From Deltaproteobacteria bacterium (GTDB taxonomy: Bacteria; Desulfobacterota; DSM-4660; Desulfatiglandales; Desulfatiglandaceae): a DNA stretch of 8,186 bases. This document shows, piece by piece, positions 1 to 5,687 of the stretch; the stretch's first letter is position 1; the number at the start of each line of letters is the position of its first letter. The position numbers and the translations under genes were made by a program. Where the stretch lies: positions 1 through 8,186 of the forward strand of contig JAFDJF010000069.1 in NCBI GenBank assembly GCA_019307645.1, read 5' to 3'. The notes under the pieces were generated by a model. It was not told the origin of the DNA, ran no database searches, and saw only the letters and a list, made by a program, of their open reading frames with translations.

Positions 1-37
1 CAAACTGAAACGTTCTGAAACTGGCTCTTCTAATATA

Positions 38-170
38 GATGCACTCGTAAAAAGTCGGGAAACACCAATTTTTGTCATTCCGGCGGAGGCCGGAATCCAG
101 TAATATCAAATGGTTCCAGCTGGTCTGGTCTCCGGTTTTCACCGGAGTGACGACTTTTTACGAGTTCATC
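38..170 (+). repeat. MITE-like palindromic element, copy 1
   Basis: A roughly 133-bp element bounded by an inverted repeat: CTCGTAAAAAGTCG at 44-57 is matched perfectly by its complement at 151-164, and the match extends outward to about 20 bp with one mismatch (38-57 against 151-170). Inside are two hairpins: ATTCCGGC/GCCGGAAT (77-84 and 89-96) and CTCCGGT/ACCGGAG (130-136 and 141-147). The direct repeat AATATAG flanks it at 32-38 and 171-177 and looks like a target-site duplication; its right copy abuts the lepA stop codon. Copies 2 (2882-3011, opposite orientation) and 3 (about 3783-3910, same orientation) share the interior. It encodes nothing and there is no transposase in the window, so a non-autonomous element is the natural reading. 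The family is not identified by name. Confidence 0.85.
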
Positions 171-177
171 AATATAG

Positions 178-1986
178 CTACTTGCGCTTTTTCTCAGTAT
201 CTGCCTTCAGCACCGCCACAAATGCACTCTGAGGGATCGTGACAGAGCCGATCATCTTCATCCGTTTCTTTCCCTTTTTCTGTTTTTCAAGAAGCTTTCG
301 CTTTCTTGTGATATCTCCCCCATAACACTTGGCTGTCACATCTTTTCTGAAAGGCGGGATGGTTGACCGGGCGATTATGGTGCCGCCTATGGCCCCCTGA
401 ACTGCGATCTTGAAGAGGTGCCTCGGGATTTCTTCCTTAAGCCTCTCGCACGCCAAAAGTGCCCTGGGCCGGGCCCGGTCAGTATGGACAATCTGAGACA
501 GGGCGTCCACCCTTTCCCCGTTTAAAAGAATATCCATTTTCACCAGATCGTTTTCACGGTAATCCAGGAGATCATAGTCAAAAGAACCGTAGCCCTGAGT
601 GACAGTTTTGAGGAGGTCATAAAAATCGTATATGACTTCGGCCAAAGGCAAATCAAACTGGATTTCGAGCCGTCCCGGCGTATGGCAGTCGAATCTTGAA
701 TTGACGCCTCGACGCTGCTGACAAAGTTCCATGACAGCGCCCATATAACGTTCCGGGACAATAATAGTGGCCCGCATATAAGGCTCCATTGCCTTTTCTA
801 TTGAAACAGGGTCAGGATAATATGCGGGATTGTCCACAGTGATGGTTTTGCCGTTGGTGAGAGTAAACCGGTACTGGACCGTCGGGACTGTCATAATAGT
901 GGATTGGCCAAATTCCCTTTCCAGGCGTTCCTGGAATATCTCCAGATGCAGCAGTCCCAGAAAGCCGCAGCGAAAACCCATTCCCAGTGATGCGGACGAA
1001 TCTTTCTGAAAAACCAGGGCAGCGTCATTCAGTTTGTACTTTTCCAGAGCCTCGGTCAAAGACGGGTAATCGTCCGACGAAACAGGATAGACAGAAGAAA
1101 AAACAACCGGCTTAACATCCTTGAAACCCGACAGCGGGTCGGGGGCAGGATCGGAATCAAGGGTAATGGTATCTCCGACTCGTATGTCGCTGACAGTCTT
1201 GATGCCTGCGATAAGATAACCCACGTCACCGGCTGAAAGGCGATCTTTCGGCTGTCTTTCAAGGCGAAAAATTCCCACCTCTTCAACCTTATAGGTGGCC
1301 CCGTTGGACATAAGCCGAATCCTGTCTCCGGAACGGACACTGCCTGTAAAGATCCTGCAGCTAACAATGGTTCCGCGAAAAGGATCATAGTGTGCATCAA
1401 ATATCAGTGCCGTCAGGGGCGCGTCAGCCTGCCCGGTCGGAGGCGGAATCAGTTCGGTAATGGCCTCAAGGACATCCTCAATACCTGTGCCTTCCTTGGC
1501 AGAACACAGGATGGCCATATCCGAATCAAGACCCAGATCTACTTCGATCTGTTCTTTGACCCTGTCAATGTCAGCGGAGGGAAGATCAATTTTGTTGATG
1601 ACAGGGATAATTTCCAGGTCATGCTCCATTGCCGCATAAAGGTTGGCAACGGTCTGGGCTTCAACCCCCTGGGCTGCGTCAATTAGAATCAACACACCCT
1701 CGCATGATGCAAGGGCGCGGGAGACTTCGTAGGAAAAATCCACATGCCCGGGCGTGTCAATCAGATTGAGCTCAAACTCCTGTCCTTTGCTGTTTTCATA
1801 GGGAAGCGTAACAGCTTGGCTCTTGATAGTGATGCCCCTTTCCCGCTCTATATCCATGTTGTCCAGGATCTGCTCACGGAAATCCCGGATTTCCACAAGG
1901 CCTGTTTTTTGAATCAAACGATCAGCAAGGGTTGATTTGCCATGGTCAATATGTGCAATAATGCTGAAATTGCGTCTTTCGGGCAT
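178..1986 (-). CDS. lepA: Elongation factor 4 (LepA), ribosomal translocation GTPase
   Basis: A complete 602-residue LepA/EF-4, the usual length for the family. This cytoplasmic or membrane-associated GTPase binds ribosomes and is known for back-translocation activity and effects on initiation and 30S biogenesis. The GTPase motifs are in order: P-loop AHIDHGKST (residues 11-19), RERGITI of switch I (about 48-54), DTPGH (77-81), NKID (131-134) and SAK (162-164). The LepA-specific C-terminal domain is intact (553-602): KCYGGDITRKRK, then a lysine-rich segment and IGSVTIPQSAF. The ATG at 1984-1986 gives the standard N-terminus (RNFSIIAHIDHGKST) and is preceded by AAGAGGAA about 11 bases upstream. 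The stop is TAG at 178-180. No signal peptidase gene (lepB), a common partner elsewhere, follows; copy 1 of the repeat family lies directly downstream. A palindromic element (2026-2167) sits only about 40 bp upstream of the start, so transcription must begin in it, cross it, or start in the short gap. Confidence 0.98.
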   Translation of the reverse strand: MPERRNFSIIAHIDHGKSTLADRLIQKTGLVEIRDFREQILDNMDIERERGITIKSQAVTLPYENSKGQEFELNLIDTPGHVDFSYEVSRALASCEGVLILIDAAQGVEAQTVANLYAAMEHDLEIIPVINKIDLPSADIDRVKEQIEVDLGLDSDMAILCSAKEGTGIEDVLEAITELIPPPTGQADAPLTALIFDAHYDPFRGTIVSCRIFTGSVRSGDRIRLMSNGATYKVEEVGIFRLERQPKDRLSAGDVGYLIAGIKTVSDIRVGDTITLDSDPAPDPLSGFKDVKPVVFSSVYPVSSDDYPSLTEALEKYKLNDAALVFQKDSSASLGMGFRCGFLGLLHLEIFQERLEREFGQSTIMTVPTVQYRFTLTNGKTITVDNPAYYPDPVSIEKAMEPYMRATIIVPERYMGAVMELCQQRRGVNSRFDCHTPGRLEIQFDLPLAEVIYDFYDLLKTVTQGYGSFDYDLLDYRENDLVKMDILLNGERVDALSQIVHTDRARPRALLACERLKEEIPRHLFKIAVQGAIGGTIIARSTIPPFRKDVTAKCYGGDITRKRKLLEKQKKGKKRMKMIGSVTIPQSAFVAVLKADTEKKRK

Positions 1987-2025
1987 CGCCGTTTTGTTCC
2001 TCTTAAAAGATAAGCGTAACTACTT

Positions 2026-2167
2026 AGTGTCTGAACGAAAACTAGGATTTTTCGTCAAGGTCAAGGAAGATCAAAATTTTAACCGCAGGAATATATATAA
2101 TATTTTGAGGATTAAAATTTTTTCTGACGCAGAGATTGACGAAAAAGACAGTTTTCGTTCGGGCACT
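2026..2167. repeat. Palindromic MITE-like element with GAACGAAAACT ends
   Basis: An 18-bp inverted repeat, AGTGTCTGAACGAAAACT at 2026-2043 and its complement with two mismatches at 2150-2167, bounds a 142-base AT-rich segment. The symmetry continues inward: GACGAAAAA near 2133-2146 pairs with TTTTTCGTC at 2048-2056. The 9-base direct repeat ACTACTTAG occurs at 2019-2027 and 2165-2173, overlapping both ends. This can be read as a 4-bp duplication (ACTT) outside the full inverted repeat or as a 9-bp duplication around a slightly shorter element. Nothing inside is coding. It is unrelated in sequence to the 38-170 family. Confidence 0.75.
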
Positions 2168-2169
2168 AC

Positions 2170-2250
2170 TTAGCTTTTAGTCCCGCCAAGGCGGGATTGG
2201 AAAAACTTAAAATAACAATAAGTTGAGCTAATTGCTAAAAGCTAATTGCT
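2170..2250. repeat. Compound stem: 11-bp inverted repeat around a CCCGCC hairpin
   Basis: TTAGCTTTTAG (2170-2180) and its exact complement CTAAAAGCTAA (2235-2245) form an outer stem. Directly inside it is a tight hairpin, TCCCGCC-aa-GGCGGGA (2181-2196). The right arm is embedded in a direct repeat of GCTAATTGCT (2227-2236 and 2241-2250). There is no T-tract directly after the GC stem on the plus strand, and the run before it (cttttag) is weak as a minus-strand terminator tail, so a terminator is possible but not supported. Confidence 0.55.
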
Positions 2251-2278
2251 CCATCCGGAAATGTCCATTTCCAGATGG
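2251..2278. repeat. 13-bp hairpin (REP-like)
   Basis: CCATCCGGAAATG (2251-2263) and CATTTCCAGATGG (2266-2278) are complementary with a single mismatch around a two-base centre. A shorter alternative stem, TGTCCAT/ATGGACA (2262-2268 and 2275-2281), overlaps it. No coding potential and no U-tract, so it resembles an isolated extragenic palindrome rather than a terminator. Confidence 0.6.
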
Positions 2279-2281
2279 ACA

Positions 2282-2483
2282 CTAACTGGGAAAACAGGGA
2301 CAGGTAGAAATATTTCGAGACCAGCTATAGCAGGATGAGCATGACACTGCCTGCCCCCTCGTGCCGCACAAGGGCACAAAAGAGCTTGGCAAAATACCAT
2401 TTATGGATAGGCACGAATTAATGGGATGGGTTCAATAGAGGGTCAATTGTGAATTGCTCTATTCTCCTGAATTAGGGTTCGAA
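2282..2483. other. Rest of the ihfA-lepA gap, nothing recognised
   Basis: This 202-base stretch between the hairpin and the 3' end of ihfA contains no open reading frame with family-like sequence, no convincing terminator and no tRNA-like fold. A weak GTGCC/GGCAC pairing lies near 2361-2377. It could be decayed sequence; I cannot tell what it came from. Confidence 0.5.
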
Positions 2484-2771
2484 TTACATCTCCCCATTTA
2501 TTTTGTCTCTCAATAGTCCGGAGCATTTGAAGACGACCACTTTTCTGGCATCCAGCATCAAGTCTTCCCCGGTTGCAGGATTTCTGCCTCTCCGCATCCT
2601 CTTGTCTTTCACGCAGAATTTCCCGAATCCGCTGACCAAAACATCCTCGCCGTTCTCCAGTCTCTTTTTTATAATTTCCAAAAGAGATTCAATCAGTTGG
2701 GAGCACTTTAGCCTGGGCAGGTCATGGTTGTTTTGAATTGAATCGATCAGGTCTACTTTAGTGAGGGTCAT
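2484..2771 (-). CDS. ihfA: Integration host factor subunit alpha (HU/IHF family DNA-bending protein)
   Basis: A 95-residue protein of full family length. It begins MTLTKVDLIDSI, like IhfA (MALTKAEM...), then has the helical dimerisation part, the conserved LENGEDVLVSGFGKF segment (about 39-53) and the beta-arm with RRGRNPATGED. The proline of RNPATG is the residue that intercalates into and kinks DNA in IHF and HU. IHF normally works as an alpha/beta heterodimer that bends DNA sharply at specific sites in replication, transcription and recombination. The RGRNP arm and the N-terminus favour IhfA over HU, though a divergent HU-like homodimer cannot be excluded. The ATG at 2769-2771 has a strong Shine-Dalgarno, AAAGGAG, nine bases upstream. 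It stands alone rather than downstream of pheT, its place in many proteobacteria, and has its own candidate promoter. Confidence 0.92.
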   Translation of the reverse strand: MTLTKVDLIDSIQNNHDLPRLKCSQLIESLLEIIKKRLENGEDVLVSGFGKFCVKDKRMRRGRNPATGEDLMLDARKVVVFKCSGLLRDKINGEM

Positions 2772-2837
2772 GGTTCAATTCTCCTTTAACCAGAGGTTTT
2801 TATTATTTAAACGGATTATTCAGATCGATTTCCAGAA

Positions 2838-2866
2838 TGGATACTTATTCCGCCATAATTTGTCAA
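2838..2866 (-). promoter_or_regulatory. Candidate sigma-70-type promoter for ihfA
   Basis: On the minus strand a consensus -35 hexamer TTGACA (complement of 2861-2866) is followed after 17 bases by TATCCA (complement of 2838-2843), a weak -10. It would start transcription near 2831 and leave a leader of about 60 bases before the ihfA ATG. The repeat element copy 2 ends only about 15-20 bases upstream of the -35, so whatever lay further upstream has been displaced. Prediction from sequence only. Confidence 0.5.
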
Positions 2867-2881
2867 GATATTAATACCTGA

Positions 2882-3011
2882 CGGTCTCGTAAAAAGTCGT
2901 CACTCCGGTGAAAACCGGAGTCCAGACCAGCTGGAACTATCTGGTATAACTGGATTCCGGCCTTCGCCGGAATGACGAAGGAGGGTGTTTCCCGACTTTT
3001 ACGAGTTCATC
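2882..3011 (-). repeat. MITE-like palindromic element, copy 2 (inverted relative to copy 1)
   Basis: CTCGTAAAAAGTCG at 2886-2899 pairs with CGACTTTTACGAG at 2993-3005, which has lost one T of the run. The interior carries the same two hairpins as copy 1 in reverse order: ACTCCGGT/ACCGGAGT (2902-2909 and 2914-2921) with a GAAA loop on the plus strand, and ATTCCGGC/GCCGGAAT (2954-2961 and 2966-2973). A perfect 9-base direct repeat, AATACCTGA, flanks it at 2873-2881 and 3012-3020, as expected for a target duplication made by transposition. It lies between the ihfA promoter and the broken Mut7-C gene. Confidence 0.88.
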
Positions 3012-3041
3012 AATACCTGAATTCTGCAAGATTCAGGTATT
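3012..3041. repeat. 11-bp perfect hairpin interrupted by element copy 2
   Basis: AATACCTGAAT (3012-3022) and ATTCAGGTATT (3031-3041) are perfectly complementary around an 8-base loop. The left-hand TSD copy (2873-2881) is the beginning of the same left arm, so removing the element restores a 12-bp stem with one extra base pair. The original hairpin was thus the insertion target. It lies downstream of the Mut7-C gene on the minus strand and could have ended its transcript, but no U-tract follows. Confidence 0.7.
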
Positions 3042-3153
3042 AGCAGTTATGGCAATTAATCCTTTTATTAAGGCAACCAGTTTATCCGAAGGGGAAGTCT
3101 TGTTATCCGGTTATAGGCAAAGGATAAAAGAGGACTATTTGAAACGGCCTCGT

Positions 3154-3609
3154 TCAAATAAAGCCCCATTCTTCCAATTGCTTTACCATCCTTGTCCTGT
3201 GACTGCCTGGCCAGTAGTACCGCCTGCATGAAGGGCACCAACGAATCCCTGACATGTTACTATAAAAGACATATTCAGGAACGTTATCGCGCGCTTAGTC
3301 CCGAGGTGCTTCTTTTAAGAGAGTATTACAGGCCAGGCACCGGTTGAACCAGTTTGACCGATCGGGGGCAAAATCTTCTATCTTGTCCCTTAACTCATCC
3401 AATTGCGCTCCCACACGATCGGCATTGAGCAGCACAGTATTTTTGTATTGATTCGCCGCCTCCCTGTAACGGGACAGCAGGCATCGATCCTCAATTAAGA
3501 GCTGATCCATCACTCCCGGCCGGTAATAGTTCTGGTAGTGGGTGTCATAACCCAGTATGCGGAGCCACTTGGCCAGCTTGCCCAGCATGGAGTCAGCCAC
3601 GAATTTCAA
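3154..3609 (-). pseudogene. Mut7-C family protein (PIN-like RNase domain plus zinc ribbon), interrupted by an in-frame TAA
   Basis: Codons 1-104 read as the N-terminal PIN-like half of a Mut7-C (DUF82) protein: KFVADSMLGKLAKWLRILGYDT, then CLLSRYREAA, ending at the first cysteine pair C91-x2-C94. A TAA at 3295-3297 stops it at codon 105. In the same frame, without any shift, translation continues with the missing half: VPEYVFYSN, then the second pair WCPSC (C125, C128), YYWPGSH and RM, ending with TGA at 3154-3156. The total is 151 codons, typical for the family, so one nonsense change accounts for the break. The start is TTG (3607-3609) with GAGG ten bases upstream. The acidic residue usual in the motif LLTRDR is here Tyr48 (LLSRYR), also unusual. 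Mut7-C proteins are related to the C-terminus of nematode Mut-7 and are predicted nucleases; the bacterial role is poorly defined. A decaying gene is most likely; readthrough or a sequencing error are alternatives. Confidence 0.85.
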
Positions 3610-3633
3610 TTTCTAAAAACCTCGTCACTACTC

Positions 3634-3780
3634 AGGTTGTTAGGTTCAGGGTTCAGCGCCTGCCCTGCCCGCCCTGGCGCGACTCCCCGGAGGGATGCGC
3701 AACACCGGGTAAACCAGGTCTGGGCCAGGGGTTCACGGTTGTTCAGCTCTTTTGCTCTGGACCTCCATGCACGACCGCTT
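3634..3780. other. GC-rich, structure-prone intergenic tract
   Basis: Upstream of the Mut7-C gene, this segment opens with GG-spaced units (3634-3656: GGTTCAG twice) and has a second short set at 3728-3746. Between them is a C- and G-rich stretch with short self-complementary pieces such as CTCC-cc-GGAG near 3681-3691, enclosed by GCGC at both sides. The minus strand is open for 71 codons here, but the translation resembles no family and its start overlaps repeat copy 3, so I do not call a gene. Confidence 0.4.
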
Positions 3781-3782
3781 CG

Positions 3783-3910
3783 CGTATCGCAAAAACCGCG
3801 TGAAACACCCTCCTTCGTCATTCCGGCGAAGGCCGGAATCCAGTTATATCAGATAACTCCAGTTTGTCTAGACTCCGGTTTTCACCGGAGTGACAACTTT
3901 TTACGCTAGC
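3783..3910 (+). repeat. MITE-like palindromic element, copy 3 (diverged ends)
   Basis: The interior from GAAACACC (about 3802) to the ACTTTTTACG segment (3896-3905) matches copies 1 and 2 closely. It carries both hairpins: ATTCCGGC/GCCGGAAT (3820-3827 and 3832-3839) and ACTCCGGT/ACCGGAGT (3872-3879 and 3884-3891). The outer ends have drifted: the left reads TCGCAAAAACCGCG instead of CTCGTAAAAAGTCG, and the right end leaves the consensus after TTTTTACG. No flanking duplication is visible. This suggests an older, probably immobile copy. Exact limits are uncertain by a few bases. Confidence 0.8.
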
Positions 3911-3917
3911 GTCAGCC

Positions 3918-4008
3918 TTGAACCCTGAACCTTTTAGCCTTGAACCTGAGTTACATATATTGTAACTACTCAGGTTATAAGGTTCACGGTTCAGGGTTCA
4001 AGGTTAAA
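3918..4008. repeat. Degenerate 7-base arrays flanking a GTAAC hairpin (left cluster)
   Basis: On the minus strand 3918-3946 consists of units GGTTCAA, GGTTCAG, one 8-base variant and GGTTCAA. On the plus strand 3981-4008 consists of four exact 7-base units fitting GGTTMAN (GGTTCAC first, GGTTAAA last). Between them is a stem, AACCTGA-GTTAC (3943-3954) against GTAAC-tac-TCAGGTT (3962-3976), around an AT-rich centre. The whole cluster is a large imperfect inverted repeat. Degenerate short-period arrays of this kind arise by slippage; their function is unknown. Confidence 0.7.
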
Positions 4009-4136
4009 AGCAATGAAGGAAGGTCTCTATTCTTTAGACAAATACCCTGTTCGTCCGGTTTTTTGATATACTAAACGGTTTTGCACACAAAGCGCCAGGG
4101 AACACGCTATGTCGCTCTGGGAACATGAAAGTGACA

Positions 4137-4289
4137 GATCACAGGGATCAGGGGCCAGGTGTCGGCAATACCTGAAAAAACAGTCGCTTAAACTAAACAA
4201 CCGGGCTTAGGGATAAATCTCTGTTTTCCATAAGTCGTTGCTTTCAAAGATAACTGATCCCTAATCCCTGTACCCTGTGAACTGTTACA
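4137..4289. repeat. Inverted pair of GGGATCA-type 7-base arrays
   Basis: Plus-strand units at 4137-4164 (GATCACA, GGGATCA, GGGGCCA, GGTGTCG) are mirrored at 4255-4289 by units whose complements are GTTCACA, GGGTACA, GGGATTA and GGGATCA. The two arms can pair imperfectly across about 90 bases, nested inside the GGTTCAN arrays at 3981-4008 and 4317-4344. A TATACT hexamer at 4067-4072 lies just outside but has no acceptable -35. No coding sequence is seen inside. Confidence 0.6.
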
Positions 4290-4316
4290 CATGAAGAAAA
4301 TCCCGATAAAATCGGG

Positions 4317-4401
4317 TTTAACCGTGAACCGTGAACCTTGAACCTGGGTAGTTACCATATATTATAGATGTAACTAATCAGGTTCAAGGTTAAAGGGTTC
4401 C
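4317..4401. repeat. Degenerate 7-base arrays flanking a 22-bp hairpin (right cluster)
   Basis: Four 7-base units at 4317-4344 read on the minus strand as GGTTCAA, GGTTCAC twice, and GGTTAAA. They run into a stem of 22 bp with two mismatches (4334-4355 against 4370-4391) around a 14-base AT-rich loop, and units GGTTCAA and GGTTAAA continue on the plus strand to 4401. The structure repeats that of the left cluster. A small separate hairpin CCCGAT-aaa-ATCGGG lies just before it (4302-4316). The cluster ends about 28 bases before the murA start, so the murA promoter must lie within or upstream of the repeats; I could not pick a convincing one. Confidence 0.75.
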
Positions 4402-4429
4402 GGCTTTTCCGGGTTAGGACGAATTCACT

Positions 4430-5686
4430 ATGGACAAAATTGTCATTGAAGGCGGCAGGCCTTTAAAGGGGACTGTTAAAGTCAGTGGTGCGAAAAACGC
4501 GGCCCTTCCCATAATTGCAGCCTGTCTCTTAAGCAATGGAAATCATCATTTGCTCAATGTCCCGCATCTCAGGGATATTGAGACCATAAAGAACATCATG
4601 AAAAAACTAGGGGTCAAGTTCCACGATAAAGACGGATCCCTCCGGGTAAACGCCGATAACCTGACCAGTTATGAAGCCCCCTATGACCTGGTAAAAACCA
4701 TGAGGGCATCGATCCTTCTGCTGGGACCTCTTCTGGCCCGATACGGAAAGGCCAAAATATCACTGCCGGGCGGCTGTGCCATTGGCGCACGACCTGTTAA
4801 CCTTCATTTGAAGGCCCTGACTGCCATGGGCGTGGATATGTTTCTTGATCAAGGCTATATCAATGCCCGTGCGGAACGGCTGCGGGGCGCCAACATTTCC
4901 TTTGATATTACTACCGTAACCGGGACTGAAAACATTATGATGGCTGCAGTGACAGCCAAAGGGACAACCGTATTAAAAAATGCGGCCAGAGAACCCGAGA
5001 TCCAGAACCTTGCTGACATGTTACGCGGTATGGGAGGTGATATTGAAGGGGACGGAACGGATACCATCGTCATCCACGGGGTGAAAAGCCTTCAGCCGGC
5101 CCGGCATACCGTTATATCTGACAGAATCGAGACCGGGACCTTTTTGATCGCCGCGGCCATGGCAAGGGGAGATATAAAAATCGAGGGCTGTCGCCCCGAA
5201 CACCTGAAAGAGCTTATCGAAAAGCTGGAATCTGTCGGTGCAGGAATAGAAACCGTTGAGGAATGCATTCATATCAAAGGTCCCGATATCATAGAAAGCG
5301 TAGATATCAAGACCATGCCCTATCCGGGCTTTCCCACGGATCTCCAGGCTCAGTTTATGGCGCTCATGTGTATCGCAGACGGTTGGAGCATGGTAAGAGA
5401 AACCGTATTCGAAAACAGGTTTATTCACGTGAGTGAGCTCAGGAGAATGGGTGCGGATATTGAAATTAACGGGAACCAGGCCCTGGTGAGAGGCACCGAC
5501 CGCCTTCTTGCAGCCCCGGTCATGGCCACTGATCTGAGGGCCAGTGCATCGCTTATTCTGGCTGCATTGGTGGCAGAAGGCGGAAGGACAGAAGTTCACA
5601 GGATCTATCACCTGGACAGGGGATACGAGGCGCTGGAAGAAAAATTCAAGAATCTGGGGGCTGCAATCTGGCGTGAAAAAGCCTAA
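4430..5686 (+). CDS. murA: UDP-N-acetylglucosamine 1-carboxyvinyltransferase (MurA)
   Basis: A complete 418-residue MurA. It transfers enolpyruvate from PEP to UDP-GlcNAc in the cytoplasm, the first committed step of peptidoglycan synthesis. Key residues are in place by E. coli comparison: Lys22 and Asn23 in SGAKNAALP; the active-site Cys116 in [15 protein letters not shown], which is the residue alkylated by fosfomycin (some lineages have Asp and are resistant, this one has Cys); Asp304 in [12 protein letters not shown]; and Arg397 in HLDRGYE. The two-lobed inside-out alpha/beta barrel fold is expected over the whole length. The ATG is preceded by AGGA (4416-4419) ten bases upstream. The stop TAA (5684-5686) is one base before the comEC ATG, so the two genes form a transcription unit. 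Its upstream region is almost wholly repeats. Confidence 0.98.
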   Translation: MDKIVIEGGRPLKGTVKVSGAKNAALPIIAACLLSNGNHHLLNVPHLRDIETIKNIMKKLGVKFHDKDGSLRVNADNLTSYEAPYDLVKTMRASILLLGPLLARYGKAKISLPGGCAIGARPVNLHLKALTAMGVDMFLDQGYINARAERLRGANISFDITTVTGTENIMMAAVTAKGTTVLKNAAREPEIQNLADMLRGMGGDIEGDGTDTIVIHGVKSLQPARHTVISDRIETGTFLIAAAMARGDIKIEGCRPEHLKELIEKLESVGAGIETVEECIHIKGPDIIESVDIKTMPYPGFPTDLQAQFMALMCIADGWSMVRETVFENRFIHVSELRRMGADIEINGNQALVRGTDRLLAAPVMATDLRASASLILAALVAEGGRTEVHRIYHLDRGYEALEEKFKNLGAAIWREKA

Positions 5687-5687
5687 A

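Noticed and set aside
2069..2081. IHF binding site upstream of lepA
   Set aside because: GATCAAnnnnTTA matches the IHF consensus at all but the first position, but such a loose motif is expected by chance in AT-rich DNA and the neighbouring ihfA gene is not evidence for binding.
2281..2483. Remnant of a transposase or other gene
   Set aside because: Translations on both strands are broken by stops and I could not match any segment to a family.
3012..3041. Intrinsic terminator for the Mut7-C gene
   Set aside because: The hairpin is perfect but AT-rich, and no run of T follows on either strand, so I kept it as a hairpin only.
3049..3231. 60-codon plus-strand frame downstream of element copy 2
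   Set aside because: It lies antisense to the conserved C-terminal half of the Mut7-C pseudogene, has no clear ribosome-binding site and no family resemblance.
3606..3821. 71-codon minus-strand frame upstream of the Mut7-C gene
   Set aside because: Starts inside repeat copy 3 and runs through heptamer and GC-rich tracts; composition is that of translated repeat DNA.
4067..4072. murA promoter with TATACT as -10
   Set aside because: No -35-like hexamer at 16-18 bases upstream; the nearest TAGACA is about 26 bases away, and the site is 360 bases from murA inside repeat-rich DNA.
3600..4429. CRISPR array
   Set aside because: The short repeats are contiguous 7-base units or inverted pairs; there are no uniform 24-40 base repeats separated by unique spacers and no cas genes.
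5544..5687. Longer comEC reading frame starting inside murA at 5544
   Set aside because: The extra 48 residues lie wholly over the conserved end of murA in another frame, resemble no membrane segment, and ComEC proteins start near the first hydrophobic helix, which follows the ATG at 5688.
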